A stretch of DNA of 64,000 nucleotides from Peptoniphilus pacaensis (GCF_900088125.1 NZ_FLQT01000003.1:1-64000), one strand, 5' to 3'. Counted from the stretch's first letter, positions 26,898 to 35,935 are shown. The notes: generated by a model from the sequence alone, not told the origin. Program-made: numbers and translations.

Positions 26898-27407
26898 TTA
26901 CCATTGGCGATTGTAATCTTGTTTGTTTCCGGTGACTTGACCGGCGACTTGATTGGTCAGGCTCTTTTGTTTCTTTTCTTCGAAATCTTTTCGCGTCATG
27001 ACGTCGACGATTTCTACATTTAATTCGACGACATCCAAGCCGGTCATGAGCTTCAGTTGTTTTTCCGTGTACTCTTTTAATTCTTCAAAGATACGGGGAG
27101 CCGATTGACCGAATTCCAAAAGCATTTTGACGTCCAGCACCACTTCTTTTCCGTTGATGGTGGCGTCCACACCTTTAGTATCGTTGGATGCGCCGAAGCT
27201 TTCCGTAATGCCCGATATAATCCCGCCCTTTAAATCCAAGACGCCCTTAATTTCACGGGCGGCCAGGGAGACGATTTTTTCTACGACGGAATTGTTAAAG
27301 ATCAAGGAGTCCTTGTGTTCTACTTCTTTGGCTTCTTCACCGGGAATTTCCGGCGTAGACTTTAAAGCTTCGTTCATTTCTTTTGCGTTCATATTTTCGT
27401 TTGTCAT
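26898..27407 (-). CDS. Asp23/Gls24 envelope stress protein
   Basis: 169 residues. The Asp23 domain spans about residues 35-140: IFNNSVVEKIVSLAAREIKGV, then EVVLDVKMLLEFGQSAPRIF, EYTEKQLKLMTGLDVVELNVEIVDV. Flanks are charged and probably disordered; the C-terminus is Gln/Asn-rich. In staphylococci Asp23 coats the inner membrane through AmaP and is linked to cell-wall stress. Here the likely anchor is the gene two upstream. AAAGGATC precedes the ATG. Last gene of the operon. Confidence 0.94.
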   Translation of the reverse strand: MTNENMNAKEMNEALKSTPEIPGEEAKEVEHKDSLIFNNSVVEKIVSLAAREIKGVLDLKGGIISGITESFGASNDTKGVDATINGKEVVLDVKMLLEFGQSAPRIFEELKEYTEKQLKLMTGLDVVELNVEIVDVMTRKDFEEKKQKSLTNQVAGQVTGNKQDYNRQW

Positions 27408-27423
27408 AATCCGATCCTTTCTC

Positions 27424-27744
27424 TTAGCCGATGGAATCTAAAAACTTAAGCACCACGGGATTGCCGTCGAAGAAGCCTCCGACCACGAAACCCGCGGCGA
27501 TTAAAATAGCGAGAAGCAGGGTTTTGAAAAAACCCAGGGTAATAAACAACACTCCGAGAATCAAACCCGCCGCCATGCCTATGGCGGTTTTTTTGTAACG
27601 CTTCAAAAGAGGCGATGCAAAAATATTTCTTCTCGGCCGGTCCACGGAAGGCCCGCCGGTCACTTGAGGCACCTGTTTCGGGACAATGTCGTATTCGCCC
27701 AGGTAATGAAATTGTTGCTGTTCATCCTGTGTAAATAGTTGCAT
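27424..27744 (-). CDS. DUF2273 small membrane protein
   Basis: 106 residues. A soluble N-terminal tail of about 50 residues (MQLFTQDEQQQFHYLGEYDI) precedes two hydrophobic segments (TAIGMAAGLILGVLFITLGF and LLLAILIAAGFVVGGFFDG). The hairpin followed by GGFFDG is characteristic of DUF2273, which regularly neighbours Asp23 genes. It probably sits with AmaP and Asp23 at the membrane. GTGAGGC precedes the ATG; spacing to both neighbours is small. Confidence 0.88.
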   Translation of the reverse strand: MQLFTQDEQQQFHYLGEYDIVPKQVPQVTGGPSVDRPRRNIFASPLLKRYKKTAIGMAAGLILGVLFITLGFFKTLLLAILIAAGFVVGGFFDGNPVVLKFLDSIG

Positions 27745-27748
27745 AGCC

Positions 27749-28309
27749 TCACCCCGCTATCTGTTCTGCCTTTGCCTCACCGGGTTCGGTGAAGGTGACT
27801 TCTACATCCCCCACGGGGAAGCCCACGTAGTTTTCTAAATTGTCCCGCACATTCTTTTGAATGGCATCGGCCAGGACCTGTAAATCCTCCAAGTCCTTGA
27901 CGCCGCAGGCAATTTTCGATTTAATCGTCGGCTCCTTGCCGCCGCGAATGTACACGGCGACTTCCGGACGAGACAATTGATGAAAGCCTCTCACCGTGCA
28001 GTCCACAACGGATCGCACGGAAGATTCCGTCAAATAGACCTCGCCGTCGTCACGCTTCAAGCGAATACTTCTTTCCCGGGTCTTGACGATTAAAGAGCGC
28101 AGGAAAAGGAACAAGCCGTAAACGGCGGTCAGTGCCGCCAAAACGGCAAAGACATAAAATCCCCATTCCTGATTTAAAATCGGCAGCAAGGCCTCTTGCC
28201 AGGTGCGGAGCCCCACGGTGTTTCCGTAGAAAGAAAAGAAGCAGACGCAGGAAAAGACGAGAAGTACCAGGGCCACGACAATATCCATGGCCTTTTTGCT
28301 TTTTCTCAC
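27749..28309 (-). CDS. amaP: AmaP-like alkaline shock membrane anchor
   Basis: 186 residues with two N-terminal membrane helices (AMDIVVALVLLVFSCVCFFS and WGFYVFAVLAALTAVYGLFL) and a cytosolic Asp23-like domain (LTESSVRSVVDCTVRGFHQL, VAVYIRGGKEP, VEVTFTEP). This matches AmaP, the membrane anchor of Asp23. The start is GTG after GGGAGG. First gene of AmaP-DUF2273-Asp23. It follows valS by about 115 bp; that gap (28310-28423) shows no convincing terminator and only a weak possible -10. Confidence 0.88.
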   Translation of the reverse strand: MRKSKKAMDIVVALVLLVFSCVCFFSFYGNTVGLRTWQEALLPILNQEWGFYVFAVLAALTAVYGLFLFLRSLIVKTRERSIRLKRDDGEVYLTESSVRSVVDCTVRGFHQLSRPEVAVYIRGGKEPTIKSKIACGVKDLEDLQVLADAIQKNVRDNLENYVGFPVGDVEVTFTEPGEAKAEQIAG

Positions 28310-28423
28310 AAATACGCCTCCCTTACACGCTGTTGAATCCCATGATTCATCTTTCCTTACATTTCTACCCGAAAGGGATGCTGATTATGCACAAACTCTC
28401 TCTAAATTGTCCTTCTGAAAAAC

Positions 28424-31087
28424 TTATTCGCCTAATTGTTTTTCCACGAAGGCGGCACGTTCTTTTAGGTTCTTCAGATTTTCCTTGTACATGGCCAGTT
28501 TTTCCCGTTCTTTTTCTACGACTTCGGGCTTGGCCTTACTGACGAAGCTTTCGTTGGCGAGCTTCTTTTCCGCCCGTTCGATTTCAGACTGCGTCTTTTC
28601 CATGTCTTTTTTCAACCGTTGGGCTTCCTTGTCGTAATCCACCAAATCTTTCATGGGCAGGAAGAGTTCCGCTTTTTCTACGACCACGGAGATGACGTCG
28701 TCGGATACAGCGTCGCGATTGCCAATTCGCTCGATGGATGTGCAGTTGGCCAAATTGGCGAAGTGATCTTTTAATTCGTCGTAGACGTCCGCACGGGCGT
28801 CGTCCTCGGTTAAGAGATAGAGCTTGCTCTTTCTGAAGGGCTCGATGTCCATTTCCGCCTTGGCGTTGCGAATGCCGCGAATAGCTTCCCGAAGGACGGA
28901 AATTTTTTCCACATCATCATGATATTTATAGACGCCGCATTCCGGCCAGTCGCTGACGATAAGATCCCCTTCCGTAGAGGGCAGGAAGGCATAAATTTCT
29001 TCCGTGATAAAGGGCATAAAGGGATGAAGCATCTTCAAAATCTTTTCCAGCACGTCGAGGAGCACGCCGTAAACCACTTCTCTGTCTTCCACGTCGTCGC
29101 CATAGAGGCGGGGTTTGACCATTTCGATGTACCAGTCGCAGTACTCGTCCCAAATAAAGTCGTGTACCACTTCCGCCGCCATGCCGATATCGTATTTTTC
29201 GATTTTTTCCTGAACCTCGGCAATGGTTTCATCCACGCGGGTCAAGATCCAGCGATCTTCCGTGTGCAATTTATCTTCCATGACCTTGGCGCCGTAGAAA
29301 TCCTCCGGCAGGTTCATGAGCACGAAGCGGGATGCGTTCCACAATTTATTGCAGAAGTTGCGATTGCTTTCCACCCGCTTGTAGCTGAAGCGCATGTCGT
29401 TGCCGGGGCTGTTGCCCGTGACCAAGGTGAGGCGCAGGGCGTCGGCGCCGTATTGGTCGATGACTTCCAAGGGATCGATGCCATTGCCCAAGCTCTTGGA
29501 CATTTTCCGTCCCTGCTCGTCGCGAATGAGGCCGGTGAGGTAGACGTCGGTAAAGGGCAGTTCCTCGGTAATTTCCAAAGCGGAAAAGACCATGCGGATG
29601 ACCCAGAAGAAAATAATATCATAGCCCGTGATCAGGACATCGGTGGGATAGTAGTAATCCAAATCCGGCGTAGAATCCGGCCAGCCCATGGTGGAGAAGG
29701 GCCACAGGGCGGAGCTGAACCAGGTGTCCAGGGTGTCTTCGTCTTGACGGATGTTTTTGCCTCCGCAGGCGCTGCAGGTATGAACGGCTTCCTTGGAAAC
29801 CATGACTTCGCCGCAATCGTCGCAGTAGTAAACGGGCAGGCGATGGCCCCACCACAATTGTCTGGAGATGCACCAGTCGCGAATGTTTTCGAGCCAGTGA
29901 GTGTAGATCTTGCCGAAGCGTTCCGGCACGAAGTGCAGATCGCCCTTTTCATAAGCTTCCAAGGCGGGCTTGGCAAGCTCTTCCATGGCGACGAACCATT
30001 GCTTGGACAGCATGGGCTCGATAACGGTCTTGCATCGCTCGCAGTGGCCTACGGCATTGTGGTGATCGTCGATCTGCACCAAATAGCCGCCTTCGTCGAA
30101 GTCCTTGACGATGGCTTTGCGCGCTTCTTCGCGCATTAATCCAGCATACTTACCTGCGTTTTCGTTGAGGCGGGCTTCTTCGTCCATAATTAAAAGTTGG
30201 CCAAGATCATGGCGTGCCCCTACTTCAAAGTCGTTAGGGTCGTGGGAGGGCGTGATCTTTACGGCGCCGGTACCGAATTCCGAATCCACATAGCTGTCGG
30301 CGAGAATGGGGATCTTCCGTTCGATGACGGGGATCACGGCGTGCTTGCCGATGTAGTCTTTGTATCGTTCATCTTCCGGATTGACGGCAATGGCCAAGTC
30401 GCCGGGAATGGTTTCCGGACGGGTCGTGGAAATCATAATGGCGTCGTCTTCACCGTCGATGGGATAGCGGAAAGTCCACATATGGCCTTCCTGCTCCTTG
30501 TGTTCCACTTCCGCATCGGAAAGGGCGGTCTTGTCGTGGGGGCACCAGTTGATGATGCGGTCTCCTTGATAGACCAGGCCTTTGTTATAGAGGCGGATAA
30601 ACATTTCTTCCACGGCATGGGAAAGGCCTTCATCTAATGTAAAGCGCTCTCTGGACCAGTCGCAGGAGACGCCCAGCTTCTTTAATTGATTGTTAATATT
30701 GCCGCCATATTCTTCCGTCCATGCCCAAGCGGCTTCCAGGAATTTTTCGCGGCCCAGGCTGTCTTTGGACTTGCCTTCGTTGCGAAGCTTCTCCACGACC
30801 TTCACTTCCGTGGAAATGGAGGCGTGGTCCGTGCCGGGAATCCACAGGGCACTGTAGCCCCTCATGCGTTTAAAACGAATCAAAATATCCTGCAAGGTAT
30901 TGTTCATGGCGTGACCCATGTGTAAATTCCCCGTGACATTCGGCGGCGGCATAACGATGGTGAAAGGTTTCTTGCCCTGCGCCTTGTCTTTGTCGCGATC
31001 CGGCGTAAATTCGCCTTTGTCCATCCAATCGGCATAGATGCGCGATTCAAAATCCTTGGGATCATAAGTCTTCTGCATACTGTTCAT
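28424..31087 (-). CDS. valS: Valine--tRNA ligase
   Basis: 887-residue class I synthetase. The HIGH-type motif lies in MPPPNVTGNLHMGHAMNNTL, the KMSKS signature in GRKMSKSLGNGIDPLEV. The CP1 editing domain is in between (SDAEVEHKEQEGHMWTFRYP and STTRPETIPGDLAIAVNPED). The C-terminal anticodon-binding domain ends in the ValRS-specific coiled-coil arm (AQRLKKDMEKTQSEIERAEK). CAGGAGGAATT precedes the ATG. Expression is probably controlled by the T-box immediately upstream. Confidence 0.98.
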   Translation of the reverse strand: MNSMQKTYDPKDFESRIYADWMDKGEFTPDRDKDKAQGKKPFTIVMPPPNVTGNLHMGHAMNNTLQDILIRFKRMRGYSALWIPGTDHASISTEVKVVEKLRNEGKSKDSLGREKFLEAAWAWTEEYGGNINNQLKKLGVSCDWSRERFTLDEGLSHAVEEMFIRLYNKGLVYQGDRIINWCPHDKTALSDAEVEHKEQEGHMWTFRYPIDGEDDAIMISTTRPETIPGDLAIAVNPEDERYKDYIGKHAVIPVIERKIPILADSYVDSEFGTGAVKITPSHDPNDFEVGARHDLGQLLIMDEEARLNENAGKYAGLMREEARKAIVKDFDEGGYLVQIDDHHNAVGHCERCKTVIEPMLSKQWFVAMEELAKPALEAYEKGDLHFVPERFGKIYTHWLENIRDWCISRQLWWGHRLPVYYCDDCGEVMVSKEAVHTCSACGGKNIRQDEDTLDTWFSSALWPFSTMGWPDSTPDLDYYYPTDVLITGYDIIFFWVIRMVFSALEITEELPFTDVYLTGLIRDEQGRKMSKSLGNGIDPLEVIDQYGADALRLTLVTGNSPGNDMRFSYKRVESNRNFCNKLWNASRFVLMNLPEDFYGAKVMEDKLHTEDRWILTRVDETIAEVQEKIEKYDIGMAAEVVHDFIWDEYCDWYIEMVKPRLYGDDVEDREVVYGVLLDVLEKILKMLHPFMPFITEEIYAFLPSTEGDLIVSDWPECGVYKYHDDVEKISVLREAIRGIRNAKAEMDIEPFRKSKLYLLTEDDARADVYDELKDHFANLANCTSIERIGNRDAVSDDVISVVVEKAELFLPMKDLVDYDKEAQRLKKDMEKTQSEIERAEKKLANESFVSKAKPEVVEKEREKLAMYKENLKNLKERAAFVEKQLGE

Positions 31088-31102
31088 AATTCCTCCTGAA
31101 AC

Positions 31103-31312
31103 AAAAAAATCTCGTCCTGAAAAGGACGAGATTCCGCGGTACCACCTTTATTCCGTATTGCTACGGCACTTCTTCCCCATAACGACGGGACGCCGTTTCG
31201 CTCTCGCGAAAGAAAATGAAGGCGACCTTCGATTGCTTCGCCGATCGCTTCCACCACACGCGACCTCTCTAAAGACCAGGGACAATCTACTCTTCCTTCA
31301 CTCGATAAAGTT
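31103..31312 (-). promoter_or_regulatory. T-box riboswitch of valS (Val specifier)
   Basis: On the minus strand the leader ends with the T-box sequence TGGTACCGCGGAA (plus 31132-31144) and a terminator hairpin ctcgtcc/ggacgag followed by seven T (31103-31130). Stem I can be drawn from GAAGG (plus 31295-31299) pairing with CCTTC. It has an AGAGTAGA K-turn-like strand, and the opposite loop contains GTC (plus 31224-31226) as specifier, matching valine. Uncharged tRNA-Val would stabilise the antiterminator and allow valS transcription. Confidence 0.93.
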
Positions 31313-31318
31313 GGCTTA

Positions 31319-31347
31319 ATTATAGAAAGTTTTCTGTCATAAGTCAA
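31319..31347 (-). promoter_or_regulatory. valS T-box promoter
   Basis: TTGACT (plus 31342-31347), a 17-nt spacer and TATAAT (31319-31324) on the minus strand, starting just past the trpS stop codon. Confidence 0.85.
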
Positions 31348-31354
31348 GTCTTGT

Positions 31355-32344
31355 TTAAAACTGAACCAATCCCACTTTCCGATAGACTTTTCTCAGGGTC
31401 TTCTGTGCCAAGTAGGATGCTTTTTCCGCTCCCTCTCTGCAAATGGCCTCCAGCTCATCCTTGTCGCCGCGAATGGCGTGGAAGCGCTCTTGCACCGGTG
31501 CCAAACCTTCCACTACCGCTTCCGCTACGCACTCTTTCAATTCGCCGTAGCCTGCGGATTTAAATTCCCGCTCCGCATCTTCGGGGCTGATGTGTTTAAA
31601 GGACGAGTAAATGTCCAACAGGTTCTTGACCCCCGGCTGCTCGTCGGTGTAGGCGATGGTGGCCTTGGAGTCGGTGACCGCCCGCTTGATTTTTCTGCGA
31701 ATCACATCGGGCTCGTCGAGAATTAAAATAAAGGCGTTTTCATCGGGATCGGACTTGCTCATCTTTGACGTGGGGTCCTGCAAGCTCATGATCCGCGCAC
31801 CCACCTTCGGCGCCATAATATCGGGAATGGTGAAGGTCGGCGAGTAACGGGTGTTGAACCGCTCGGCGATGTCACGAGTGAGCTCGATGTGTTGCCTTTG
31901 GTCTTCCCCCACTGGCACGAATGCCGATTGATAGAGAAGGATATCCGCCACCATAAGCACGGGATAGTTTAAGAGGCCGGCATAGACTTCCTTTTGTTTT
32001 TGGGACTTGTCCTTAAACTGCGTCATGCGGTTTAACTGGCCGATGGAAGTAATGGTGTTTAATACCCAAGCCAGCTCCGTGTGCTCGGGCACTTGGGATT
32101 GAATATATAAAATGGATTCATCGGGATCCACGCCGCAAGCCACGTAGAGGGCGATTAAGTCCAAGGTGCGCTTTCTTAAATCGGCGGGCTTTTGAGGCAC
32201 GGTAATGGCGTGCATATTGGCGACGCAATAGATGCATTGGTACTCTTCCTGCAAATCGGAAAAATTGCTGAGGGCACCCAGGTAATTGCCGATGGTTAAA
32301 CTACCGGAAGGTTGTATGGCGGAGTAAACGACTTTTTTATCCAA
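31355..32344 (-). CDS. trpS: Tryptophan--tRNA ligase
   Basis: 329-residue class I synthetase. The HIGH-type motif is PSGSLTIGNYLGAL and the KMSKS motif is TSKMSKSDPDENAF. Also typical are YPVLMVADILLYQSAFVPVGEDQRQHIELTRDIA and the C-terminal KVYRKVGLVQF. The start is TTG with GTGAGGAAATT before it; no ATG fits. It follows the amidohydrolase by 21 bp and is probably co-transcribed with it. No T-box of its own was seen. Confidence 0.97.
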   Translation of the reverse strand: MDKKVVYSAIQPSGSLTIGNYLGALSNFSDLQEEYQCIYCVANMHAITVPQKPADLRKRTLDLIALYVACGVDPDESILYIQSQVPEHTELAWVLNTITSIGQLNRMTQFKDKSQKQKEVYAGLLNYPVLMVADILLYQSAFVPVGEDQRQHIELTRDIAERFNTRYSPTFTIPDIMAPKVGARIMSLQDPTSKMSKSDPDENAFILILDEPDVIRRKIKRAVTDSKATIAYTDEQPGVKNLLDIYSSFKHISPEDAEREFKSAGYGELKECVAEAVVEGLAPVQERFHAIRGDKDELEAICREGAEKASYLAQKTLRKVYRKVGLVQF

Positions 32345-32365
32345 AATTTCCTCACTTTCCGCGGC

Positions 32366-33682
32366 CTAACGGTCGCCTTTCATTTCGTCGCTCAGGGCTT
32401 TTCGGTCCAAGAGCTCTTTAAATTTCTTCTCGACGGTCTCGCGAATCTCGTCCAGATCCACTTTCGTCAATCGACGGTCTTTTAAGACAAATTCGCCGCC
32501 GATTAAGACGTGTTTCACATCTTCCGCCTGAGCCGAATAGCACAGGGCGCTGATTAAATTATTTTTCGGCGTAAAGCTCGGAGAATTTAAATTAAAGCAG
32601 GTAATGTCTGCGAGCTTTCCTTCTTCGATGGAGCCGATCTCATCTTCCTTCGCCAATGCCTTCGCCCCGTTAATGGTGGCCATGCGCAGCACGTCTTCCG
32701 CCTTTAATACCTCGGGATCGTAGCTGACGCCCTTGGCTAAGAGGCTGGCTATGTGCATTTCTTCCAACATGTTTTGATTGTTGTTGGAGCTGTCCCCGTC
32801 GGTGCCCAAGGCCACGGTAAGGCCCTTGTCCATCATTTTTTGTATGGGGGCGATGCCGCTTGCCAATTTTAAATTGCTGGAGGGATTGTGTACCGGGAAA
32901 AATTTCTCGGGATCCACCAAATCCATATCCTCTTCCGTCATGTGGACGCAGTGGGCGGCGATGGTGTGGACCTTGTCCAGACCCAGGCCCCACATGTATT
33001 GAATGGGCGTGGTGCCGTAGAGGGCCTCGGCATCTTCCATTTCCTTTTTCGATTCGGACAGGTGGGTGTGGAGCACGCCGTCCATTTCGCCGGCCAGTTC
33101 GATAATCTGCTTAATGTAATCGCCGCTGCAGGTATAAATCGCGTGGGGTGCCGGCGCTACTTCCATAAGGCCGTCGCCCTTGCCGTGGCTGCTGACATAA
33201 AGCATGCGGGCTTCTTCCAACTTCTCATCCCCGCCGCCGTCGATGTCCGTGAGGCCGCGGGTCAAAAGGCCGCGCATGCCGATGGCCACCGCCGCATCGG
33301 CCACCCGATCCAGCTCGTAATACATGTCGCAGAACGTCGTGGTTCCGGACATAATGCCTTCCGCCATGGAAAGCATGCTGGCCCAGTAAATATCGTCGCG
33401 GGTCAAATGAGCCTCCAGAGGCCAAATAGCCGTGGTGAGCCAGGTGTTTAGGTCCATGTCGTCGGCATAATTTCTGAAATAGCTCATGCCCAAGTGGGTG
33501 TGGGCGTTAATAAAGCCCGGCACGAGCAACAGATCCCGGCCGTCGATGATCTCCCCGCTTGTTAGGCTGCCGCTTTCGGCGATGGTCGCGATCTTTCCGT
33601 CTTTAATTTCAATATCTTTGTGTTCCATGACCTTTCCGGCCACCACGTCGATATATTGCGTGTCTTGAAAAATGAAATGCAT
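32366..33682 (-). CDS. MTA/SAH deaminase-type amidohydrolase
   Basis: 438-residue amidohydrolase-superfamily enzyme. Metal ligands and family blocks are visible: PGFINAHTHLGMSYFRNYADD, GVLHTHLSESKKEME, TIAAHCVHMTEEDM, and ALGTDGDSSNNNQNMLEEM with the catalytic aspartate. The sequence is closest in pattern to 5-methylthioadenosine/S-adenosylhomocysteine deaminases, which would feed SAM by-products into purine salvage alongside hpt; related chlorohydrolases and guanine deaminases cannot be excluded. GAGGAGGGC precedes the ATG. Confidence 0.9.
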   Translation of the reverse strand: MHFIFQDTQYIDVVAGKVMEHKDIEIKDGKIATIAESGSLTSGEIIDGRDLLLVPGFINAHTHLGMSYFRNYADDMDLNTWLTTAIWPLEAHLTRDDIYWASMLSMAEGIMSGTTTFCDMYYELDRVADAAVAIGMRGLLTRGLTDIDGGGDEKLEEARMLYVSSHGKGDGLMEVAPAPHAIYTCSGDYIKQIIELAGEMDGVLHTHLSESKKEMEDAEALYGTTPIQYMWGLGLDKVHTIAAHCVHMTEEDMDLVDPEKFFPVHNPSSNLKLASGIAPIQKMMDKGLTVALGTDGDSSNNNQNMLEEMHIASLLAKGVSYDPEVLKAEDVLRMATINGAKALAKEDEIGSIEEGKLADITCFNLNSPSFTPKNNLISALCYSAQAEDVKHVLIGGEFVLKDRRLTKVDLDEIRETVEKKFKELLDRKALSDEMKGDR

Positions 33683-33707
33683 AAGCCCTCCTCTTCAGTC
33701 TTGTTTC

Positions 33708-33716
33708 AGTATAGCA
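33708..33716 (-). promoter_or_regulatory. Amidohydrolase promoter (extended -10)
   Basis: Minus strand TGCTATACT, an extended -10 (AGTATA on plus at 33708-33713), about 25 bp before the start codon. No clear -35. Confidence 0.5.
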
Positions 33717-33752
33717 CAAGGGATAAAAAAGCGGTATATGCCCTTTTTTTCC

Positions 33753-33781
33753 TTTACAAGGCGCCTATTATCTTGTATAAT
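33753..33781 (+). promoter_or_regulatory. rpsD promoter
   Basis: TTTACA (33753-33758), a 17-nt spacer and TATAAT (33776-33781), about 50 bp before the rpsD start. Confidence 0.8.
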
Positions 33782-33791
33782 GCTAGAGGTT

Positions 33792-33823
33792 CTAAATTAT
33801 CGCGGCAAATTATAATTTAGGAG
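33792..33823 (+). promoter_or_regulatory. Leader hairpin touching the rpsD ribosome binding site
   Basis: CTAAATTAT (33792-33800) and ATAATTTAG (33812-33820) form a perfect 9-bp stem whose last two bases belong to the AGGAG Shine-Dalgarno (33819-33823). S4 represses its own mRNA in other bacteria, so this may be a translational operator (inference). Confidence 0.55.
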
Positions 33824-33831
33824 TGAAGACA

Positions 33832-34425
33832 ATGGCAAAAATGATGGGACCTAGATTTAAACAATCCAGAAGATTAGGTCTTAACGTATGTGGACATCCG
33901 AAGGCGATGAACCGCGCCGGCAGAGGCACGGCTCGTTCCGACAAGAAGTTAACCGAATACGGGAAGCAATTGTTGGAAAAACAAAGACTGAGAGCGTACT
34001 ACGGCGTGATGGAAAAACAATTCTATCGCTACGTCCTCGACGCCCAAAAAGCAGGCGAAGAAACCGGTCCTGCATTGGTTAAGCGCTTAGAAGTCCGCTT
34101 AGATAATTTAACGTATCGTATGGGTTTTGCATCCTCCATTCGTCAAGCAAGACAAATGGTTACCCACGGTCACATTCACGTCAACGGCAAGAAGATCAAC
34201 ATTCCTTCTTACCAAGTCCAAGTCGGCGACGTGATTTCCTTAAGTGACCGCGGCCGCAAAGTTGACATGTTCAAAGAAAACTTTGAAACCAATTTCGTCA
34301 ACTCTTATCCCTACATCACGAAGGAAAAAAACAATCGGGCTACCTTAAGCTCCGAACCCGCTCGTGAAGATATCCCGATTGAAATCGAAGACCAATTGAT
34401 CGTCGAATTCTATTCCGGAAAATAA
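33832..34425 (+). CDS. rpsD: 30S ribosomal protein S4
   Basis: 197-residue S4, a primary 16S rRNA-binding protein and assembly nucleator. The N-terminal domain starts MAKMMGPRFKQSRRLGLNVC, and the S4 RNA-binding fold follows (RLEVRLDNLTYRMGFASSIR and ARQMVTHGHIHVNGKKINIP). The C-terminal DQLIVEFYSGK is typical. A GTG at 33823 is in frame but overlaps the Shine-Dalgarno; the ATG at 33832 is correct. It stands alone between its own promoter and terminator rather than in the alpha operon, as is usual in many Bacillota. Confidence 0.97.
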   Translation: MAKMMGPRFKQSRRLGLNVCGHPKAMNRAGRGTARSDKKLTEYGKQLLEKQRLRAYYGVMEKQFYRYVLDAQKAGEETGPALVKRLEVRLDNLTYRMGFASSIRQARQMVTHGHIHVNGKKINIPSYQVQVGDVISLSDRGRKVDMFKENFETNFVNSYPYITKEKNNRATLSSEPAREDIPIEIEDQLIVEFYSGK

Positions 34426-34426
34426 G

Positions 34427-34453
34427 AAATTGCGGTTCTTCCGCAATTTTTTT
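34427..34453 (+). terminator. rpsD terminator
   Basis: AAATTGCGG/CCGCAATTT with a TTCTT loop, followed by a T-run. Confidence 0.9.
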
Positions 34454-34493
34454 ATTGTCGTTTCATAAATAACTACCAGGAAGTGAGGTAAGC

Positions 34494-35891
34494 ATGTTTC
34501 AATTCCAATTTGGAACAAAGGATTATCACCATATCCACTTTATCGGCATCGGCGGCATCAGTATGTCCGGCCTCGCGGCATTAATGCTTTCAAAAGGTTA
34601 CACCATCTCCGGCAGCGATCGAAAGGCATCGCCCATTACGAAGCACCTGGAAGAATTGGGCATCACCGTCTACGAAGATCACGACCCCGCGCAAATCGAA
34701 GATGCGGATCTCGTCGTCTATACCGACGCCATTCAAATGGACAATCCCGAGTATCGGGCGGCGGTGGCGAAAAAAATCGACGTCATCGACCGTGCCACCT
34801 TCTTGGGTGCCGTCATGAGAAATTTCCACGTCTCCATCGCCGTCTCCGGCACCCACGGCAAGACGACCACCACCTCCATGATCGCCACGGCCATTAAAGA
34901 CGAGCCCATCTCCCCTACCATTATGGTGGGCGGCAATCTCGGCGAAATCAGCGGCAATGTGCGCATCGGCACCGGGGATTTTTTCCTCACGGAAGCCTGC
35001 GAGTATCGGGCCAATGTGCTGAAATACTTCCCCTCCACGGCGATTATTTTAAACATCGACGAAGACCATCTGGACTTCTTCGATAATATCGACCACATCC
35101 TCGAAACCTTCCGCGCCTACGCCGGCAATTTGGGCGAAGACGACCTCTTGATTTTAAACAAAGACGACGACTACGCCTATAGCATGAAAGAAGCCACCAA
35201 GGGCCGCATCGTCACCTTCAGCCACAAGGGTGAGGCCGATTACGAAGCGCGGAATCTGGTCATCGACCCCCACACCGGGCGCCCCCATTACGACCTGTAC
35301 ATTCGCGGCGAAAAAATCGCCCCCATTCAACTGCAAGTCATGGGCCTGCACAATGTGTCCAATTCTCTGGCCGCCATCAGCGCCTGTGTGGAAAACAACA
35401 TCCCCGTGGAAGATGCCATTAAAGGCGTCTTAAGCTACCACGGCGTCGGTCGCCGCTTGGAATATAAAGGCGAAGTGGACGGCATTCGCGTCATCGACGA
35501 CTATGCCCACCACCCGACGGAAATCGCATCGACCCTTCACGCCTTGAAGCCCACGGTGCAAAATCGGCTGATCTGTATCTTCCAGCCCCACACCTACACG
35601 CGCACGAAGCTTCTCTTGGACAGCTTCAGCCACAGCTTCAAGGAATCGGATATAACCATTATCGCCGACATTTACGCGGCGAGAGAAAAAGATTACGGCG
35701 ACATCCATTCCAAGACTTTAGTGGAAGCGGTCAAGGCCAATCACGATCAGGCCATTTACATCGGCGAGCAGGACGAAATCCTGGACTACATTAAGGAAAA
35801 GTCCCGCCCCGGCGACGTCATCCTTACCATGGGCGCCGGCGATATCTATCGCGTCGGCGAACGCTTCTTGGAAGATGCAAAACAAGCGTAA
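34494..35891 (+). CDS. murC: UDP-N-acetylmuramate--L-alanine ligase
   Basis: 465-residue Mur ligase adding L-Ala to UDP-MurNAc in peptidoglycan synthesis. The N-terminal Rossmann domain has HFIGIGGISMSGLAALML. The ATP P-loop is GTHGKTTT at residues 119-126. The MurC-type HH motif IDDYAHHPTEI and the C-terminal domain with FQPHTYTRTK are intact. GGAAGTGAGGTAAGC precedes the ATG. No clear promoter of its own after the rpsD terminator. Confidence 0.98.
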   Translation: MFQFQFGTKDYHHIHFIGIGGISMSGLAALMLSKGYTISGSDRKASPITKHLEELGITVYEDHDPAQIEDADLVVYTDAIQMDNPEYRAAVAKKIDVIDRATFLGAVMRNFHVSIAVSGTHGKTTTTSMIATAIKDEPISPTIMVGGNLGEISGNVRIGTGDFFLTEACEYRANVLKYFPSTAIILNIDEDHLDFFDNIDHILETFRAYAGNLGEDDLLILNKDDDYAYSMKEATKGRIVTFSHKGEADYEARNLVIDPHTGRPHYDLYIRGEKIAPIQLQVMGLHNVSNSLAAISACVENNIPVEDAIKGVLSYHGVGRRLEYKGEVDGIRVIDDYAHHPTEIASTLHALKPTVQNRLICIFQPHTYTRTKLLLDSFSHSFKESDITIIADIYAAREKDYGDIHSKTLVEAVKANHDQAIYIGEQDEILDYIKEKSRPGDVILTMGAGDIYRVGERFLEDAKQA

Positions 35892-35897
35892 ACAAAT

Positions 35898-35931
35898 AGC
35901 GCCTCATCATTCTCGATGAGACGCTTTTTTT
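35898..35931. terminator. Terminator between murC and the sortase gene
   Basis: AGCG-C-CTCATC pairs with GATGAG-A-CGCT (one mismatch) and is followed by seven T on the plus strand. It ends murC and lies between convergent genes. Confidence 0.85.
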
Positions 35932-35935
35932 GTGC

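Noticed and set aside
28310-28423. Possible promoter for the AmaP operon
   Set aside because: Only a CATAAT-like -10 without a -35 was found; too weak to list as a feature.
31084-31347. 87-codon minus-strand frame upstream of valS
   Set aside because: It coincides with the T-box leader and its promoter; the codons reflect RNA structure, not protein.
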